Shown: positions 1-9,710, numbered from the stretch's first letter. The stretch: 64,000 bases of DNA from Allorhodopirellula heiligendammensis (GCF_007860105.1 NZ_SJPU01000002.1:84837-148836), one strand, 5' to 3'. The notes: generated by a model from the sequence alone, not told the origin. A program made the numbers and translations.

Positions 1-2
1 AA

Positions 3-392
3 CCAATCGCCATCGGCGACCGGTGGATGGTGCCCTCGGAGGTCAAAGTTCGGACGGAGGACCAACAGGTCAAAACCATTAAAACCCGTCAGGTTTTCAC
101 GTTGAAAAAAGTCAGCGCGGGTGTGGCCACCATTGCCATCAAAAGCCAAACGCTAACCCCGATTCATTCCGAAGCACTCCGCGCCCAGGTTATTCAGCAA
201 CTCAGCAACGGTGCGGTTCGCTTCGACATCGACAACGGGTGCCTGCTTAGCAAAGAATTGGAGTGGGACGAGACGGTCGTGGGCTTTCAAGGCCCCGGCA
301 GCATGATGGAGTATCGCGCCAAGATGGACGAGGAGCTGATCGATGAAGAAGTCGTGCTCTCAGCGGCGAAGTCCGGCAAACCACTTCGCTGA
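3..392 (+). CDS. DUF6263-like hypothetical protein, 3' part only
   Basis: The frame is open from the left edge of the window, and the first in-frame ATG (27) lies inside a run reading PIAIGDRWMVPSEV, so this is the C-terminal part of a longer protein that begins outside. About 129 residues are visible. The GDxW start followed by alternating polar and hydrophobic strands, with a late conserved Met/Glu-rich helix (MMEYRAKMDEEL), resembles the C-terminal half of DUF6263 proteins, which are common in planctomycetes and usually secreted. That assignment is from memory of the family pattern. No catalytic motif is visible and no function is claimed. Confidence 0.6.
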   Translation, partial: PIAIGDRWMVPSEVKVRTEDQQVKTIKTRQVFTLKKVSAGVATIAIKSQTLTPIHSEALRAQVIQQLSNGAVRFDIDNGCLLSKELEWDETVVGFQGPGSMMEYRAKMDEELIDEEVVLSAAKSGKPLR

Positions 393-464
393 AAACGAGC
401 GTCCCCGACCAGTGGCTGGCCCTTTCGTTCTTTCGGCCCTTTCGTTCCCAACCGTTGATACTCG

Positions 465-1955
465 ATGACCCCATTTTGTACCTCGGTGCGTCTACTCGCA
501 GCGTGTACCATCATCGCGGCAGTGGGCGACCGTGTTTGGTCCCAAACGCCCGGTGGGCTGCCTCCATCGCTGAGCGATCGCACGCTCTACCAGGTCTGCG
601 ACGACACAGGCACGATCGCCTGCGATGCCATGGCAGGATCTGTAGACGGTGAAATCAGCGGCAGCTGTGATGACGATGGAAGTCACGATAGTAGCGCGGC
701 GCAAGGTGCCACTGGGCATCTAGGCAACTACGCCAGCGACGGCAATTTTGTCAGCTATGATTGCCCCCCTCAAGATCGCCTCCCTGGATACGAAGAGTTA
801 TCCTCACGGAACTGGCTACGGCTCAACACGCCGCTGACCGATGCGATGCTGGATTTCCAGAATCGCCAGACCGATAAGGAGCTTTTCATTCTGGAGTATT
901 ACGCCGCGCATCATTTCGAAGGCCCGCAGGTCATCGTCGGTGGTCAATCGCGTCTGTCGTTGCTGGCCGCGTCTACGAATCGCACGAACAAGTTCCCATA
1001 TTTGGGACGATTCCCCACAGACTTCCGGGGCGATTCGGCGACTGATGCACGAATGTTGCAGGCCAACTCGCAGGCCACTGCACAGTTCACGTCCTACGCG
1101 AGTGTCTACACAGAGCTCTTATTTTCCGACGTGTTCTCCTTCGCAGCCCCCAAACAGGGCAGCCTGCAGGTGCGCCAGGCATACGCCATCGTTGGTGATC
1201 TACGCGTCTCCCCACTCTATCTTTTCATCGGCAAGAAAAACGTAGGGTTCGGTGACCTCAGCACTCTCAGCCCCTTCACGCAAGCCGTGCCTTGGCACTA
1301 TTTCGCCTCGCTCGCCGAGGGCATTGGAGCGGGCTATCACGACGACCACTGGGATTTCACTTTGGCTGGCATTAATGGCGGACGTGGGATTCGTACTGTG
1401 GACTCACCCGAACTGGGAAAACTGAACAACCTTGCTGCGAACGTCAGTTTTCGCGTAGGCGACACTCCCGATTATCACTTGCGAGTCGGTGGCGGGTTCC
1501 TGCTGGGCACGATCTATGACAGCAACGTCGCTGAGCACGTCAATCCCATGATCTACGGCGAGCACTACAACAGTGCGTGGGATATCAACGCGAGGTTGGA
1601 CATCGATCGGCTGACGTTGGCAGGTGAATATGTGACGACCACAGGAGACTGGCCGGTGACGTCTCACCGAGTTTCGGCATACCGCACGGAAGCCGCCTAC
1701 TGGTTTGATCGCGGGTCACGCGGGTCGAATCTAAGCGTGAGTTGGAGCAGCGGAATCCAAGGGCCAGCGGGTAGCGAGTACGAGTTCAACGATCAACTCG
1801 TTCTCGGCTATGGCAAACGCCTTGGCCCCAATTTCCGGGTCTCTGCGGAATACGTTCGGAGCACCGGGTTCGCACCCTTGATCGACATCACGACCGTCAG
1901 TGACCGGGACGTCATTCAGAACAGTCTTGTGTTGGGCATGACCCTGCTCTTGTAA
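465..1955 (+). CDS. Porin-like outer-membrane beta-barrel protein
   Basis: The 496-residue protein has a signal peptide (hydrophobic stretch at about residues 8-20, cleavage probably near WSQ-TPG). A low-complexity Asp/Gly/Ser-rich segment (about 50-85) follows. After that come many alternating aromatic/hydrophobic strands typical of an outer-membrane barrel (for example QAYAIVGDLRVSPLYLFIGK, WDFTLAGINGG), ending in hydrophobic SLVLGMTLLL. The pattern resembles LbtU-type porins and other carbohydrate-porin-like barrels, which are common in planctomycetes. The substrate cannot be read from the sequence. An overlapping start at 455 lies in another frame and gives no barrel. It follows the truncated gene by 72 bp on the same strand and faces the ATP-grasp gene tail to tail. 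Confidence 0.7.
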   Translation: MTPFCTSVRLLAACTIIAAVGDRVWSQTPGGLPPSLSDRTLYQVCDDTGTIACDAMAGSVDGEISGSCDDDGSHDSSAAQGATGHLGNYASDGNFVSYDCPPQDRLPGYEELSSRNWLRLNTPLTDAMLDFQNRQTDKELFILEYYAAHHFEGPQVIVGGQSRLSLLAASTNRTNKFPYLGRFPTDFRGDSATDARMLQANSQATAQFTSYASVYTELLFSDVFSFAAPKQGSLQVRQAYAIVGDLRVSPLYLFIGKKNVGFGDLSTLSPFTQAVPWHYFASLAEGIGAGYHDDHWDFTLAGINGGRGIRTVDSPELGKLNNLAANVSFRVGDTPDYHLRVGGGFLLGTIYDSNVAEHVNPMIYGEHYNSAWDINARLDIDRLTLAGEYVTTTGDWPVTSHRVSAYRTEAAYWFDRGSRGSNLSVSWSSGIQGPAGSEYEFNDQLVLGYGKRLGPNFRVSAEYVRSTGFAPLIDITTVSDRDVIQNSLVLGMTLLL

Positions 1956-2030
1956 CCTGTCTGGCCCCCTGCTCAGACTCCAACTCAGATCCCATGCACC
2001 TTGTCGTACCGTCAGTAATATGGGCAGTCG

Positions 2031-3185
2031 TCAAGTCACGACCGCATGCAGGTTCCAATGGACTGATTCAGCAGGCACGTTAATAGCAGTGGCTTGATCA
2101 GGATTACCCCATAAACGCTGTGTGAGGTTTTCGTCAGTCATTTTTCGCAAGCCGATATACGACGTCGTGAGCCTTGGATTGATCTCGATCACAGCATCAC
2201 AATTGGCGTTCTCGCCCAGCATCAAGTCGATGCCGACGAAGCCCGCCAGCCTGCCGGGCAGGGCCTGGAGCACTCGTGAGGTCAGCGCGTGAGCGCGCTG
2301 CTGCAGTTCGGTGGACAACGGCCCACTGCCACCTTGGTAACTTAGGTGACTGGTAGAGACGCTGTCGCGTGCAGCCGTATGCGGCACCATCTCCAGATTT
2401 TGCCAAACGGCGGGCAGAATGCTGACGCGAGCGTGTTCACTACTGGCAATCACCGATACTGAGGCGGAGCGTCCCGGCCAGTACTGCTGCGTGATCTCAT
2501 CGGGCTTCATCGACGCCAGAGCTGGCTTCAGTTCATCGTAGCGACGAATGCGAGCGGCGCCGCAACCGTCGCGCGGCTTGACGAGGTAGCCAGAACTGGG
2601 GAAGTCACTGAAGATCGGATCGAGTCGGCCGGCAGCGAGTGGCCGCGAGCGGGTATAATGTCGCTCCGCAATTCCATTGCGGCGTCGCTCCAACGACCAC
2701 GTATCGGGATGAGCGATATTGTTTTGATGCAGCCACTTAGCCGTCGCCCATTTATCTGCCGTCAGACCAATGGCGGTACCCGTCGGCGCGAGCACCTGGA
2801 TTCCTGCAGCCCGTAAGAGCGTGATGCCTTTGGTGAGCAACCCGTCGGTTTCGGGGATGATGACGATTGCGACGTCGCACTCACGTGCAATCTCAATCCA
2901 CCCCCCCCAAAGCTCAGCGCAGGGCTGCATCGGCACGGTTTCGAGCTGCCCCGCGAGGGCACTGATGTCGCCAGATAGCTGCGGCAGCCGAGGGTCGACG
3001 GGTGTTCGCACGCTCGCCCAACCAGCCAAATCAGTGACCAGGGCTTGCCACATCGCCATCCCTTCACGCAACAGGGATTTCGATACCGTGTCCAGAGGCG
3101 TGTCGAGCATACCGCCACCGCAGAGATATTCGGCGACGAAAACCCGCAGTGGAGCCGATGGCGTGGACGTTTCCCTGTCGAGCAT
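2031..3185 (-). CDS. ATP-grasp domain protein, possibly for methanofuran-type cofactor synthesis
   Basis: The 384-residue protein begins with LRVFVAEYLCGGG, a Rossmann-like pre-ATP-grasp region. A central ATP-grasp core follows (TADKWATAKWL, SSGYLVKPRDGCGAARIRR, Glu-rich strand) and the C-terminal metal-binding strand is FVGIDLMLGENANCDAVIEINPRLTTSYIGLR, here cited only by its DLM and EINPR elements. Such enzymes ligate a carboxylate to an amine using ATP. It lies 76 bp downstream of the phosphohexomutase on the same strand and close to the divergent fhcA-D-C operon. Known biology: ATP-grasp ligases such as MfnD (tyramine-glutamate ligase) build the methanofuran side chain. A role in making the methanofuran analogue used by Fhc is an inference from position. 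Confidence 0.72.
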   Translation of the reverse strand: MLDRETSTPSAPLRVFVAEYLCGGGMLDTPLDTVSKSLLREGMAMWQALVTDLAGWASVRTPVDPRLPQLSGDISALAGQLETVPMQPCAELWGGWIEIARECDVAIVIIPETDGLLTKGITLLRAAGIQVLAPTGTAIGLTADKWATAKWLHQNNIAHPDTWSLERRRNGIAERHYTRSRPLAAGRLDPIFSDFPSSGYLVKPRDGCGAARIRRYDELKPALASMKPDEITQQYWPGRSASVSVIASSEHARVSILPAVWQNLEMVPHTAARDSVSTSHLSYQGGSGPLSTELQQRAHALTSRVLQALPGRLAGFVGIDLMLGENANCDAVIEINPRLTTSYIGLRKMTDENLTQRLWGNPDQATAINVPAESVHWNLHAVVT

Positions 3186-3261
3186 AGCGTTTGCTTTCGA
3201 AGTCCCGGGGTACTTTCAAAGTCGCTGAGTGATCGATTGACAGCACTGTCGAGCGATGCCG

Positions 3262-4608
3262 CTACGGGTTGATCATCGCAGCGGCTTGGTCACAGAGCGA
3301 CTTGGCCTGTTCGGCTGTCTCTGCTTCCGCGATCATTCGCACGATTGGCTCGGTGTTGCTACCGCGGACGAGCAGCCAGCAATCGTTCCATTGTAGGCGC
3401 AGTCCATCGCCGGTGTCAGCTTGTGCGTCTTGAAATCGGCTTTGGAGTCTTGCGAAGATTGCCGGCAGCTGGCTCACATTGATTTCGGCTTTGTCTTTAT
3501 AGATGGCAAGCTGGGGAAGTTCGTCAGCGAGCTGGCTGAGTGGTTTGCCGGTTCGAGTTAGCAAATCGAGTACTTGGGCCATGCCGACAAAGCTATCGCG
3601 AACATACCCTACCGTAGGGTCGATGGGGCCGCCGTTGCCTTCCCCCCCATACGCGGCAGCATGAGCGATCATCTTGTCGGCGACGTTTGCCTCGCCGACG
3701 GCGCTGCGTAAGGTTTCCACACCAAACTGTTGGGCAACGAGTCCACTCATCGAACTCGTCGCTCCATTAATCACGATGGGCCCGTTAGTGCGTCCGACCA
3801 TCATAGCGCGCTGGACACAGAGTGCCAGCGTGGCTTCTTCGCCAATGTAGCGTCCGTTCTCGTCGATCAGCGCCAATCGATCAGCATCGGGGTCTTGGCA
3901 AAACCCAATCGCGCACCCGCTGCCGGCAACGCGTGCTGCGATCCCGGTGAGGTTGTCAGCGGTCGGCTCGGGCACATGCTCAAAGATGCCGGTGGGTTGC
4001 TGGCCGACCGCTTCGACTTCGCATCCGAGAGACTCGAGCAATCGCACGCCAAGCAATCCGCCGGCGCCATGGTTGCTGTCTAACAGCACCCTAAATTCTC
4101 GTTTTCGAATCTCACCCACATCTACAGTCGCGAGCACTTTCTCAAGGTGCGGGGCATGTGGGTCCGCTTCCGTTTGCGTCGATCCGATAGCGTCGTAGCG
4201 ACACCATCCCGCAGTGCCAGCGAAGTAGCCTTGACGAATTCGAGCGCCCGCGTCGGAGTCGAGCACGCGCCCATCACTGCCAAATAATTTAATGCCGTTG
4301 TACGGGGGTGGATTGTGACTGGCAGAAATCTGCACGCCACCTGCCGCAGACATCTCGCGGACGAGTATGCCGATCGTTGGGGTTGCGGCGACGTCCGCGT
4401 CGATCACATCGCGGCCGCAGGCGTTGATCGCCGCGATGATGGCGGCCTTCAACATTGGCCCCGTGGTACGTCCATCACGTCCGATCACAATGGGGCCGGG
4501 ACCAATCGAAGCAGCGAAGCTCGCGATGTATCGGCAGGCGACGTCCGGAGTCAAGGTTTCGCCGACAATGCCGCGCAGTCCGCTGACACTGATAATCAGT
4601 TCGCTCAT
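3262..4608 (-). CDS. glmM: Phosphoglucosamine mutase / phosphomannomutase family
   Basis: An alpha-D-phosphohexomutase of 448 residues, close to the family's usual 440-460. The phosphoserine loop reads ISASHNPPPYNG (about residues 98-109), the Mg2+ loop is DPDADRLAL, the sugar-binding loop GGEGNGG and the phosphate-binding loop RGSNTEPIVR near the C terminus. The enzyme interconverts hexose 6- and 1-phosphates. GlmM (glucosamine) is the likely assignment, but phosphomannomutase or an archaeal-type mutase cannot be excluded from motifs alone. It is divergent from fhcA, with about 210 bp between them, and shares its strand with the downstream ATP-grasp gene. Confidence 0.85.
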   Translation of the reverse strand: MSELIISVSGLRGIVGETLTPDVACRYIASFAASIGPGPIVIGRDGRTTGPMLKAAIIAAINACGRDVIDADVAATPTIGILVREMSAAGGVQISASHNPPPYNGIKLFGSDGRVLDSDAGARIRQGYFAGTAGWCRYDAIGSTQTEADPHAPHLEKVLATVDVGEIRKREFRVLLDSNHGAGGLLGVRLLESLGCEVEAVGQQPTGIFEHVPEPTADNLTGIAARVAGSGCAIGFCQDPDADRLALIDENGRYIGEEATLALCVQRAMMVGRTNGPIVINGATSSMSGLVAQQFGVETLRSAVGEANVADKMIAHAAAYGGEGNGGPIDPTVGYVRDSFVGMAQVLDLLTRTGKPLSQLADELPQLAIYKDKAEINVSQLPAIFARLQSRFQDAQADTGDGLRLQWNDCWLLVRGSNTEPIVRMIAEAETAEQAKSLCDQAAAMINP

Positions 4609-4818
4609 GAAAGTATTCTTGCGTGAAAGGTTGATGAGAAACCCTAACCTAGTGAATCTACGGGTCGCTTAACATCCGGCAATGAATGCGACGGGCGTGG
4701 CGGTCTACTAAAACTCATTGAATTGTGAGAGAATCGCAGGCCTCGTTCGCAGCCCACCTCGGCCTCAGCACGTCACGTCCCCAGCCCACCACGATTCCAG
4801 CCCGGTAGTTTCGCACTC

Positions 4819-6558
4819 ATGCTCACTTGTATTCGCGGCAGCCGATTGATCGACCCCAGCCGGTCGGTGGACGGGGTGGTGCGCAGTACAACCGAACAGC
4901 GTGATCTTTGGATGCAAGGTGGTTTGATCATCGACGCGCCCCAAGACCCAATTGCCCCCGACGTTGAAATCAATGCGACCGGATGCGTGACAATGGCCGG
5001 CGGCATCGATTTGCATACGCATATCGGAGGTGGAAAAATTTCGCTGGCTCGGCTGCTGTTACGTGATCAAATGCCGCCCTGGCGGAACGCACAGCCTGCG
5101 GGGGCGACTGAACCGGCACAGTCGCACTTTCTTCCGTCGGCCAGCACCACGGCGTCGCGATATCTCGACATGGGCTACACAACCTGCCTTGAGCCCGCCG
5201 TGATTCCCTGCAACGCACGCTCGGCCCATGCGGAAATGGCCGACGTGCGAGGCATCGACACCGGCGGCTACTGTCTGCTCGGCAACGATGATGTGCTGTT
5301 ACAGTTGATCGCAGAGAAGTCACCGCAAGAAACCATCAATGCTTATGTCGCGTGGATGGTGATGGCGACGCGTTGCATCGCCGTCAAGGTCGTCAATCCG
5401 GGAGGCATTCACGCCTTCAAGTTCAATCAGCGGTCTTTCGATGTCGACACGCCGCACCCACACCTCGGGATCACCCCAGGGCAGATCATCCGCACACTCT
5501 GCCGCGCAGTGTACGAAATTGGGTTGGCTCATCCTCTCCATGTCCACTGCAGCAATTTAGGTGTGCCCGGTAACATTTCCTCCACGCTGGCTACCATTGC
5601 CGCAGCTGACGGGTACCCGATTCATCTGACGCACGCACAGTTTCATTGTTACGGAACGGATGGCCCCTATCACTTCTCATCGGCTGCACCGCAGCTGGTT
5701 GAAGCGATGTCCAGACATCCCAACGTAACCATCGATGTCGGCCAAATTCAGTTTGGGCAAACCGTCACTATCAGCGCCGACTCGATGCATCAGCACGAGA
5801 ACGCGGCGTATGCAAAACCACGCAAATCGATATTGGTGGACGTGGAATGCGAAGCAGGGTGCGGCGTCGTACCCTTTCGCTATCGTCGCCGGGAATTCGT
5901 CCACTCACTGCAGTGGGCGATCGGACTGGAATTGTTCTTAATGATCGATGATCCTTCACGTGTTTTTTTGACAACGGATCACCCCAACGGCGGCCCGTTT
6001 ACGGCATACCCCCACCTGCTTGGCCTCCTAGCTGATCGCTCGCTCCGCGAAACGGCGCTGGCAGAAATTCATTCAGAGGCGGCAGGCGCCAGCTCGCTAG
6101 CGGGGATCTCGCGTGAGTACTCGCTCACCGACATTGCCACGATGACGCGGACCGCGCCAGCTCGCATCTTGGGTCTCGCCGATCGCGGCACGCTGGCGGC
6201 AGGCAGCGTCGCAGACATCGTGGTTTACCGTCAGCAGGAGAGCATTGAAAAAATGTTCGCGACCCCACGATTTGTCTTCAAATGCGGGAGATTGATTCGC
6301 CAAGATGGCAATGACATGCATACTGACGAAAACGCCGTAATGGACCGTACGCTGGCCGCGGATTTGACTGCGGCAGGGGACTTTATCGACCGACCTCAGC
6401 TAGCTGATTTCCGATCGAGGTATGCCAAGAACGGCACCTTTGCACTTGATCGATTATGGATTGATGATGGCGAGATGGAAGAGGTGCTCGGCAGTCGACT
6501 GCTTGGTACTGGTTTGCGACAAGAGATGCCCCCGGATCAGTCGGGAGTTGCATCGTGA
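4819..6558 (+). CDS. fhcA: Formylmethanofuran dehydrogenase / formyltransferase-hydrolase complex subunit A
   Basis: The 579-residue protein has an amidohydrolase fold with the metal-binding HTH triplet at residues 66-68 (GGIDLHTHIGGG), further conserved His residues (HPLHVHCSNLG, HLTHAQFHCYG) and the metal-ligand Asp in TTDHPNGGPF. This matches FmdA/FwdA/FhcA. In bacteria, FhcA works with FhcB, C and D to convert formyl-tetrahydromethanopterin to formate via a methanofuran-type carrier; it hydrolyses the formyl group and does not act as a redox enzyme. Its stop overlaps the next start by 4 bp (GTGA), so translation of fhcA-fhcD is probably coupled. No clear ribosome-binding site precedes the ATG. 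Confidence 0.93.
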   Translation: MLTCIRGSRLIDPSRSVDGVVRSTTEQRDLWMQGGLIIDAPQDPIAPDVEINATGCVTMAGGIDLHTHIGGGKISLARLLLRDQMPPWRNAQPAGATEPAQSHFLPSASTTASRYLDMGYTTCLEPAVIPCNARSAHAEMADVRGIDTGGYCLLGNDDVLLQLIAEKSPQETINAYVAWMVMATRCIAVKVVNPGGIHAFKFNQRSFDVDTPHPHLGITPGQIIRTLCRAVYEIGLAHPLHVHCSNLGVPGNISSTLATIAAADGYPIHLTHAQFHCYGTDGPYHFSSAAPQLVEAMSRHPNVTIDVGQIQFGQTVTISADSMHQHENAAYAKPRKSILVDVECEAGCGVVPFRYRRREFVHSLQWAIGLELFLMIDDPSRVFLTTDHPNGGPFTAYPHLLGLLADRSLRETALAEIHSEAAGASSLAGISREYSLTDIATMTRTAPARILGLADRGTLAAGSVADIVVYRQQESIEKMFATPRFVFKCGRLIRQDGNDMHTDENAVMDRTLAADLTAAGDFIDRPQLADFRSRYAKNGTFALDRLWIDDGEMEEVLGSRLLGTGLRQEMPPDQSGVAS

Positions 6559-7577
6559 ATAGTGCAGATGAGGTGGTGTCGGCGGACACTCACCGCTGGG
6601 TCACTGACTCTCCGCTGCGGATTGCAGACGTCCCGATTCACGCGACGTTTGCTGAGGCCTTCGACATGAAGATGACACGGTTGATCATCACGGCGGCAGA
6701 TCAAGAGTGGTGTGACGCAGCGGCTGCAGCGATGGTGGGATTTGGCACGAGCGTGATCGCATGCGGTGTCGAGATCGCAGTCGAACGCCGATTGTTAGCC
6801 TCCGAAACTCCTGACGGGCGACCAGGAGTCGCGATTTTGGCGTTCGCGGTTTCCGGAAAGGAACTCGAGAAACAGATTCCCCGCCGCGCAGGGCAGTGCG
6901 TTCTGACGTGCCCCACGACAGCGCTCTATGCGGGCTTGGATGGTGGTCCGACGGTATATCCGAATCGCGTGCCGCTCGGCAAAACGCTCCGTTACTTTGG
7001 CGATGGATATCAGATTAGTAAGCAGCTTCAGCCACCGCAGGCGAGCGGCGACAATCCCACCACGGAAAATGCCGTTCGATATTGGCGAATTCCAGTGATG
7101 GACGGTGAGTTTGTCTGTCAGCACGATTGCGGGCGTACTGAGGCGATTGGCGGGGGCAACTTTATTCTGCTCGGTCGATCCATCGAGGCGGTGTCGGTCG
7201 CCTGTCGGGCCGCGATTGCGGCGATTTCGCCAATGCATGGCGTCATCACACCTTTTCCCGGCGGAGCAACCCGCAGCGGCTCGAAGGTGGGATCGAAGTA
7301 TGCAGCTTTATTCGCATCGACCAACGAAGCGTTCTGTCCTGCGCTGCGTGAACTAGCGCAAACGGAGCTGCCCGCCGAGACCACGGCCGTGCTCGAGGTC
7401 GTGATTGACGGCATGAGTTTCGGCGAGATCGCCAGTGCTATATCGGTGGGCATTTCAGCGGCCTGCAACGCGGTGGGTAATGGTGGACTCGTCGGCGTAA
7501 CAGCGGGGAACTATGGTGGCAAGCTCGGCCGCCATCACTTTCGCTTGCATGACGTTCTGGCGGAGACAAGATCATGA
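6555..7577 (+). CDS. fhcD: Formylmethanofuran:tetrahydromethanopterin formyltransferase
   Basis: A 340-residue Ftr/FhcD family protein with a GTG start embedded in the stop of fhcA. Family features are the N-terminal TFAEAFDMKMTRLIITA and GFGTSVIACG, the middle ETPDGRPG, the second-lobe FPGGATRSGSKVGSKY and the C-terminal GGKLGRHHFRLHD. It moves the formyl group between tetrahydromethanopterin and the methanofuran-type carrier, in the cytoplasm, as part of C1 oxidation or formaldehyde detoxification. The first 25 or so residues extend past the usual family start and may be extra. An ATGA overlap links it to fhcC. Confidence 0.93.
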   Translation: MNSADEVVSADTHRWVTDSPLRIADVPIHATFAEAFDMKMTRLIITAADQEWCDAAAAAMVGFGTSVIACGVEIAVERRLLASETPDGRPGVAILAFAVSGKELEKQIPRRAGQCVLTCPTTALYAGLDGGPTVYPNRVPLGKTLRYFGDGYQISKQLQPPQASGDNPTTENAVRYWRIPVMDGEFVCQHDCGRTEAIGGGNFILLGRSIEAVSVACRAAIAAISPMHGVITPFPGGATRSGSKVGSKYAALFASTNEAFCPALRELAQTELPAETTAVLEVVIDGMSFGEIASAISVGISAACNAVGNGGLVGVTAGNYGGKLGRHHFRLHDVLAETRS

Positions 7578-8365
7578 AGTCGATCACGCTTCGTCGGCGA
7601 GCAGACAATGTCAGATCGATCGACGCGTCGAGCGTGCGACTCGATCGACTCATGGAAATGTCCGCCGACCAAATCGCCCGCCAATCTGTCCCGGCGCTGT
7701 CCGTTGAGGTGGAGCTGGGGGATCTGTTTGAGATTGATTGCCGAGAGACTGATACCGGGCAACCGATACTGATTTTCCAAGGAGATTGTGGCGGTGTCCA
7801 TCGAGTCGGTCAGCAGCACCGAGTCGGTCAGATCATCGTCGAGGGGAACGTTGGTGATTACTGCGGTGCCTGCATGAGTGGTGGCACGATTGATGTCGCT
7901 GGAAATGCCGGAGCGTATGTGGGAGCGCCGACAGGATCGCGGGGTGTGGGTATGAACGGTGGCCGGATCATGGTTTCGGGCAGCGTGGGCGATTTCGCGG
8001 GGAATCGTATGCGGCGTGGCGAAATTTGGGTCGCAGGCGATGCTGGCTCAGGGCTAGCGTCTTGGCAGGTCGCCGGCACGATCGGGGTGGGAGGGGTGAT
8101 CGGCGACCACGTCGGTTATGGAATGCGTCGCGGGACGCTGGTTCTCGCCACGCCGACTCGATTGCCAGCGGCTCGTTTTACCTCACCGGTCGAGCTGCAA
8201 ACACCCTTTTACGCGTTGTTGCTGAAACGGCCCGAAATGGCGACGAGTTGGCCGCCGGCGGAGTGTCAAAGCGACTCGCTAAAATGGTACACCAGCCGTG
8301 GAGACCGAAGCATCGGCGGAATCGGCGAGGTTTGGTATCCGATATCCCGGGGGACTGCGAGCTAG
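7574..8365 (+). CDS. fhcC: Formyltransferase-hydrolase complex subunit C
   Basis: The 263-residue protein is built of Gly-rich right-handed beta-helix repeats with period about 18-20 (for example GDYCGACMSGGTIDVAG, GDFAGNRMRRGEIWVAG, GDHVGYGMRRGTLVLA). This is the hallmark of FwdC/FhcC and of the glutamate synthase alpha-subunit C-terminal domain. In the Fhc complex it is a structural subunit. It overlaps fhcD by 4 bp and is last in the operon. The molybdopterin-like subunit B gene, expected to complete the complex, is not present in this window. Confidence 0.9.
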   Translation: MKSITLRRRADNVRSIDASSVRLDRLMEMSADQIARQSVPALSVEVELGDLFEIDCRETDTGQPILIFQGDCGGVHRVGQQHRVGQIIVEGNVGDYCGACMSGGTIDVAGNAGAYVGAPTGSRGVGMNGGRIMVSGSVGDFAGNRMRRGEIWVAGDAGSGLASWQVAGTIGVGGVIGDHVGYGMRRGTLVLATPTRLPAARFTSPVELQTPFYALLLKRPEMATSWPPAECQSDSLKWYTSRGDRSIGGIGEVWYPISRGTAS

Positions 8366-8500
8366 CAACGATCGGCCTGTTTCGAGGGGCCCCGCATGGC
8401 GAAATTCTTGCACCATTAATTTCATTCAGATTGATCTTGGTGGGGAATTGGCAAATCACTAGACTGCGGGCGTGATACCCAACTCTCGAAAGGATTTCGA

Positions 8501-9535
8501 ATGTCGTCGCTAGCAGGAAGCCATGTTCTCATTACCGGTGGCACCGGTTCCTTTGGAAAAAAATGTGTTGAGACGCTGCTGCGCGAACATCGCCCTAAGC
8601 GTTTGGTCGTGTTCAGCCGTGATGAGCAGAAACACGTCGACATGGCGCGGAATCATTTCCCCGCTGCGGAGTTTCCCGAAGTCCGTTACTTTGTCGGCGA
8701 TGTTCGTGACAAAAATCGTCTCCAACGCGCTCTTCGTGGAATCGATTACGTGATTCACGCAGCCGCGATGAAGCACGTCGACATTGCAGAATACAATCCA
8801 CAGGAGTGCATCAGCACCAATATCGGTGGTGCCGAAAACCTGATTGACGCGTGTATTGACACAGGTGTGAAGAAGCTCGTCGCGTTGTCCACGGATAAAG
8901 CCGCCGCACCAGTGAATCTCTACGGTGCGACGAAACTCTGTAGTGATAAGCTATTCGCAGCTGCCAACTCACTTTCGGGCGTCGGGGGAACTCGGTTCTG
9001 TGCCGTCCGTTACGGCAATGTCCTCGGATCCAACGGCTCCGTAGTGCCATTCTTCGAGAGCAAACGCAGCGAAGGTGTGCTGCCGATCACGAGCCCCGAC
9101 ATGACGCGATTTGTGATCACGCTCGAGGAAGGCGTTGAGTTCGTTCTCAAATCGTTTGAACGGATGGAAGGTGGGGAGATCTTCGTACCGAAAATCCCGA
9201 GTGTATCCATTATGGATATCGCCAACGCCGTCGCTCCAGAATGCAAAACAAAGGTCATCGGTGTTCGTCCTGGTGAGAAGATGCACGAGTGCATGATTCC
9301 TGCTGACGAAGCACGGATGACTTTGGAATTCGAAGATCATTACATCGTTCAACCGTCCGCTCGCCCTTGGTCCAAAGAGGAACCAAGTTACGTTGCCTCG
9401 GGCAAACAATGTGCGGACGGATTCTGCTATGCCAGCGACAACAATCCTCACTGGTTGACTGTGCAAGAACTGCGAGACACGATCGCGAAGCATTGTGGCC
9501 CAGTTGCGCCTCATCGCTTACGAGTCGCCGCCTAG
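8501..9535 (+). CDS. pseB: UDP-N-acetylglucosamine 4,6-dehydratase (inverting)
   Basis: An extended SDR of 344 residues, with the NAD(P) loop GGTGSFGK at residues 13-20, conserved DVRDKNRL, the AAMKHV segment and catalytic YGATK (Tyr141, Lys145). It matches PseB, the first step of pseudaminic acid synthesis: UDP-GlcNAc to the 4-keto-6-deoxy-AltNAc intermediate with C5 inversion. The ATG is preceded by GAAAGGA. The start of a four-gene nonulosonic-acid group (pseB, pseC, spsF-like, pseI), it lies 135 bp downstream of fhcC. FlaA1-type cytoplasmic dehydratases of this family also serve other glycan pathways, but the neighbours support PseB. Confidence 0.92.
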   Translation: MSSLAGSHVLITGGTGSFGKKCVETLLREHRPKRLVVFSRDEQKHVDMARNHFPAAEFPEVRYFVGDVRDKNRLQRALRGIDYVIHAAAMKHVDIAEYNPQECISTNIGGAENLIDACIDTGVKKLVALSTDKAAAPVNLYGATKLCSDKLFAAANSLSGVGGTRFCAVRYGNVLGSNGSVVPFFESKRSEGVLPITSPDMTRFVITLEEGVEFVLKSFERMEGGEIFVPKIPSVSIMDIANAVAPECKTKVIGVRPGEKMHECMIPADEARMTLEFEDHYIVQPSARPWSKEEPSYVASGKQCADGFCYASDNNPHWLTVQELRDTIAKHCGPVAPHRLRVAA

Positions 9536-9694
9536 CGACTGCGCCCCGCGACCTCGTTGTCACCGTCGAATGATTTGACAGTCCGTACCAGTGTTGCGGC
9601 TCACATTCAAAACGAACGTGCTATCCAACAACACATTGGATGCGGCGGAAAACGAGGTGTTCTGACAAGTTAGCACGACGAATATCGTTTTGGC

Positions 9695-9701
9695 CAAGGA
9701 G
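9695..9701 (+). promoter_or_regulatory. Strong Shine-Dalgarno site that sets the pseC start
   Basis: AAGGAGG lies 9 nt before the GTG at 9711. An in-frame TTG at 9690 would put this site inside the coding region, so the GTG is the better start. Few genes in this window have such a clear site. Confidence 0.75.
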
Positions 9702-9710
9702 GGCCTTCAA

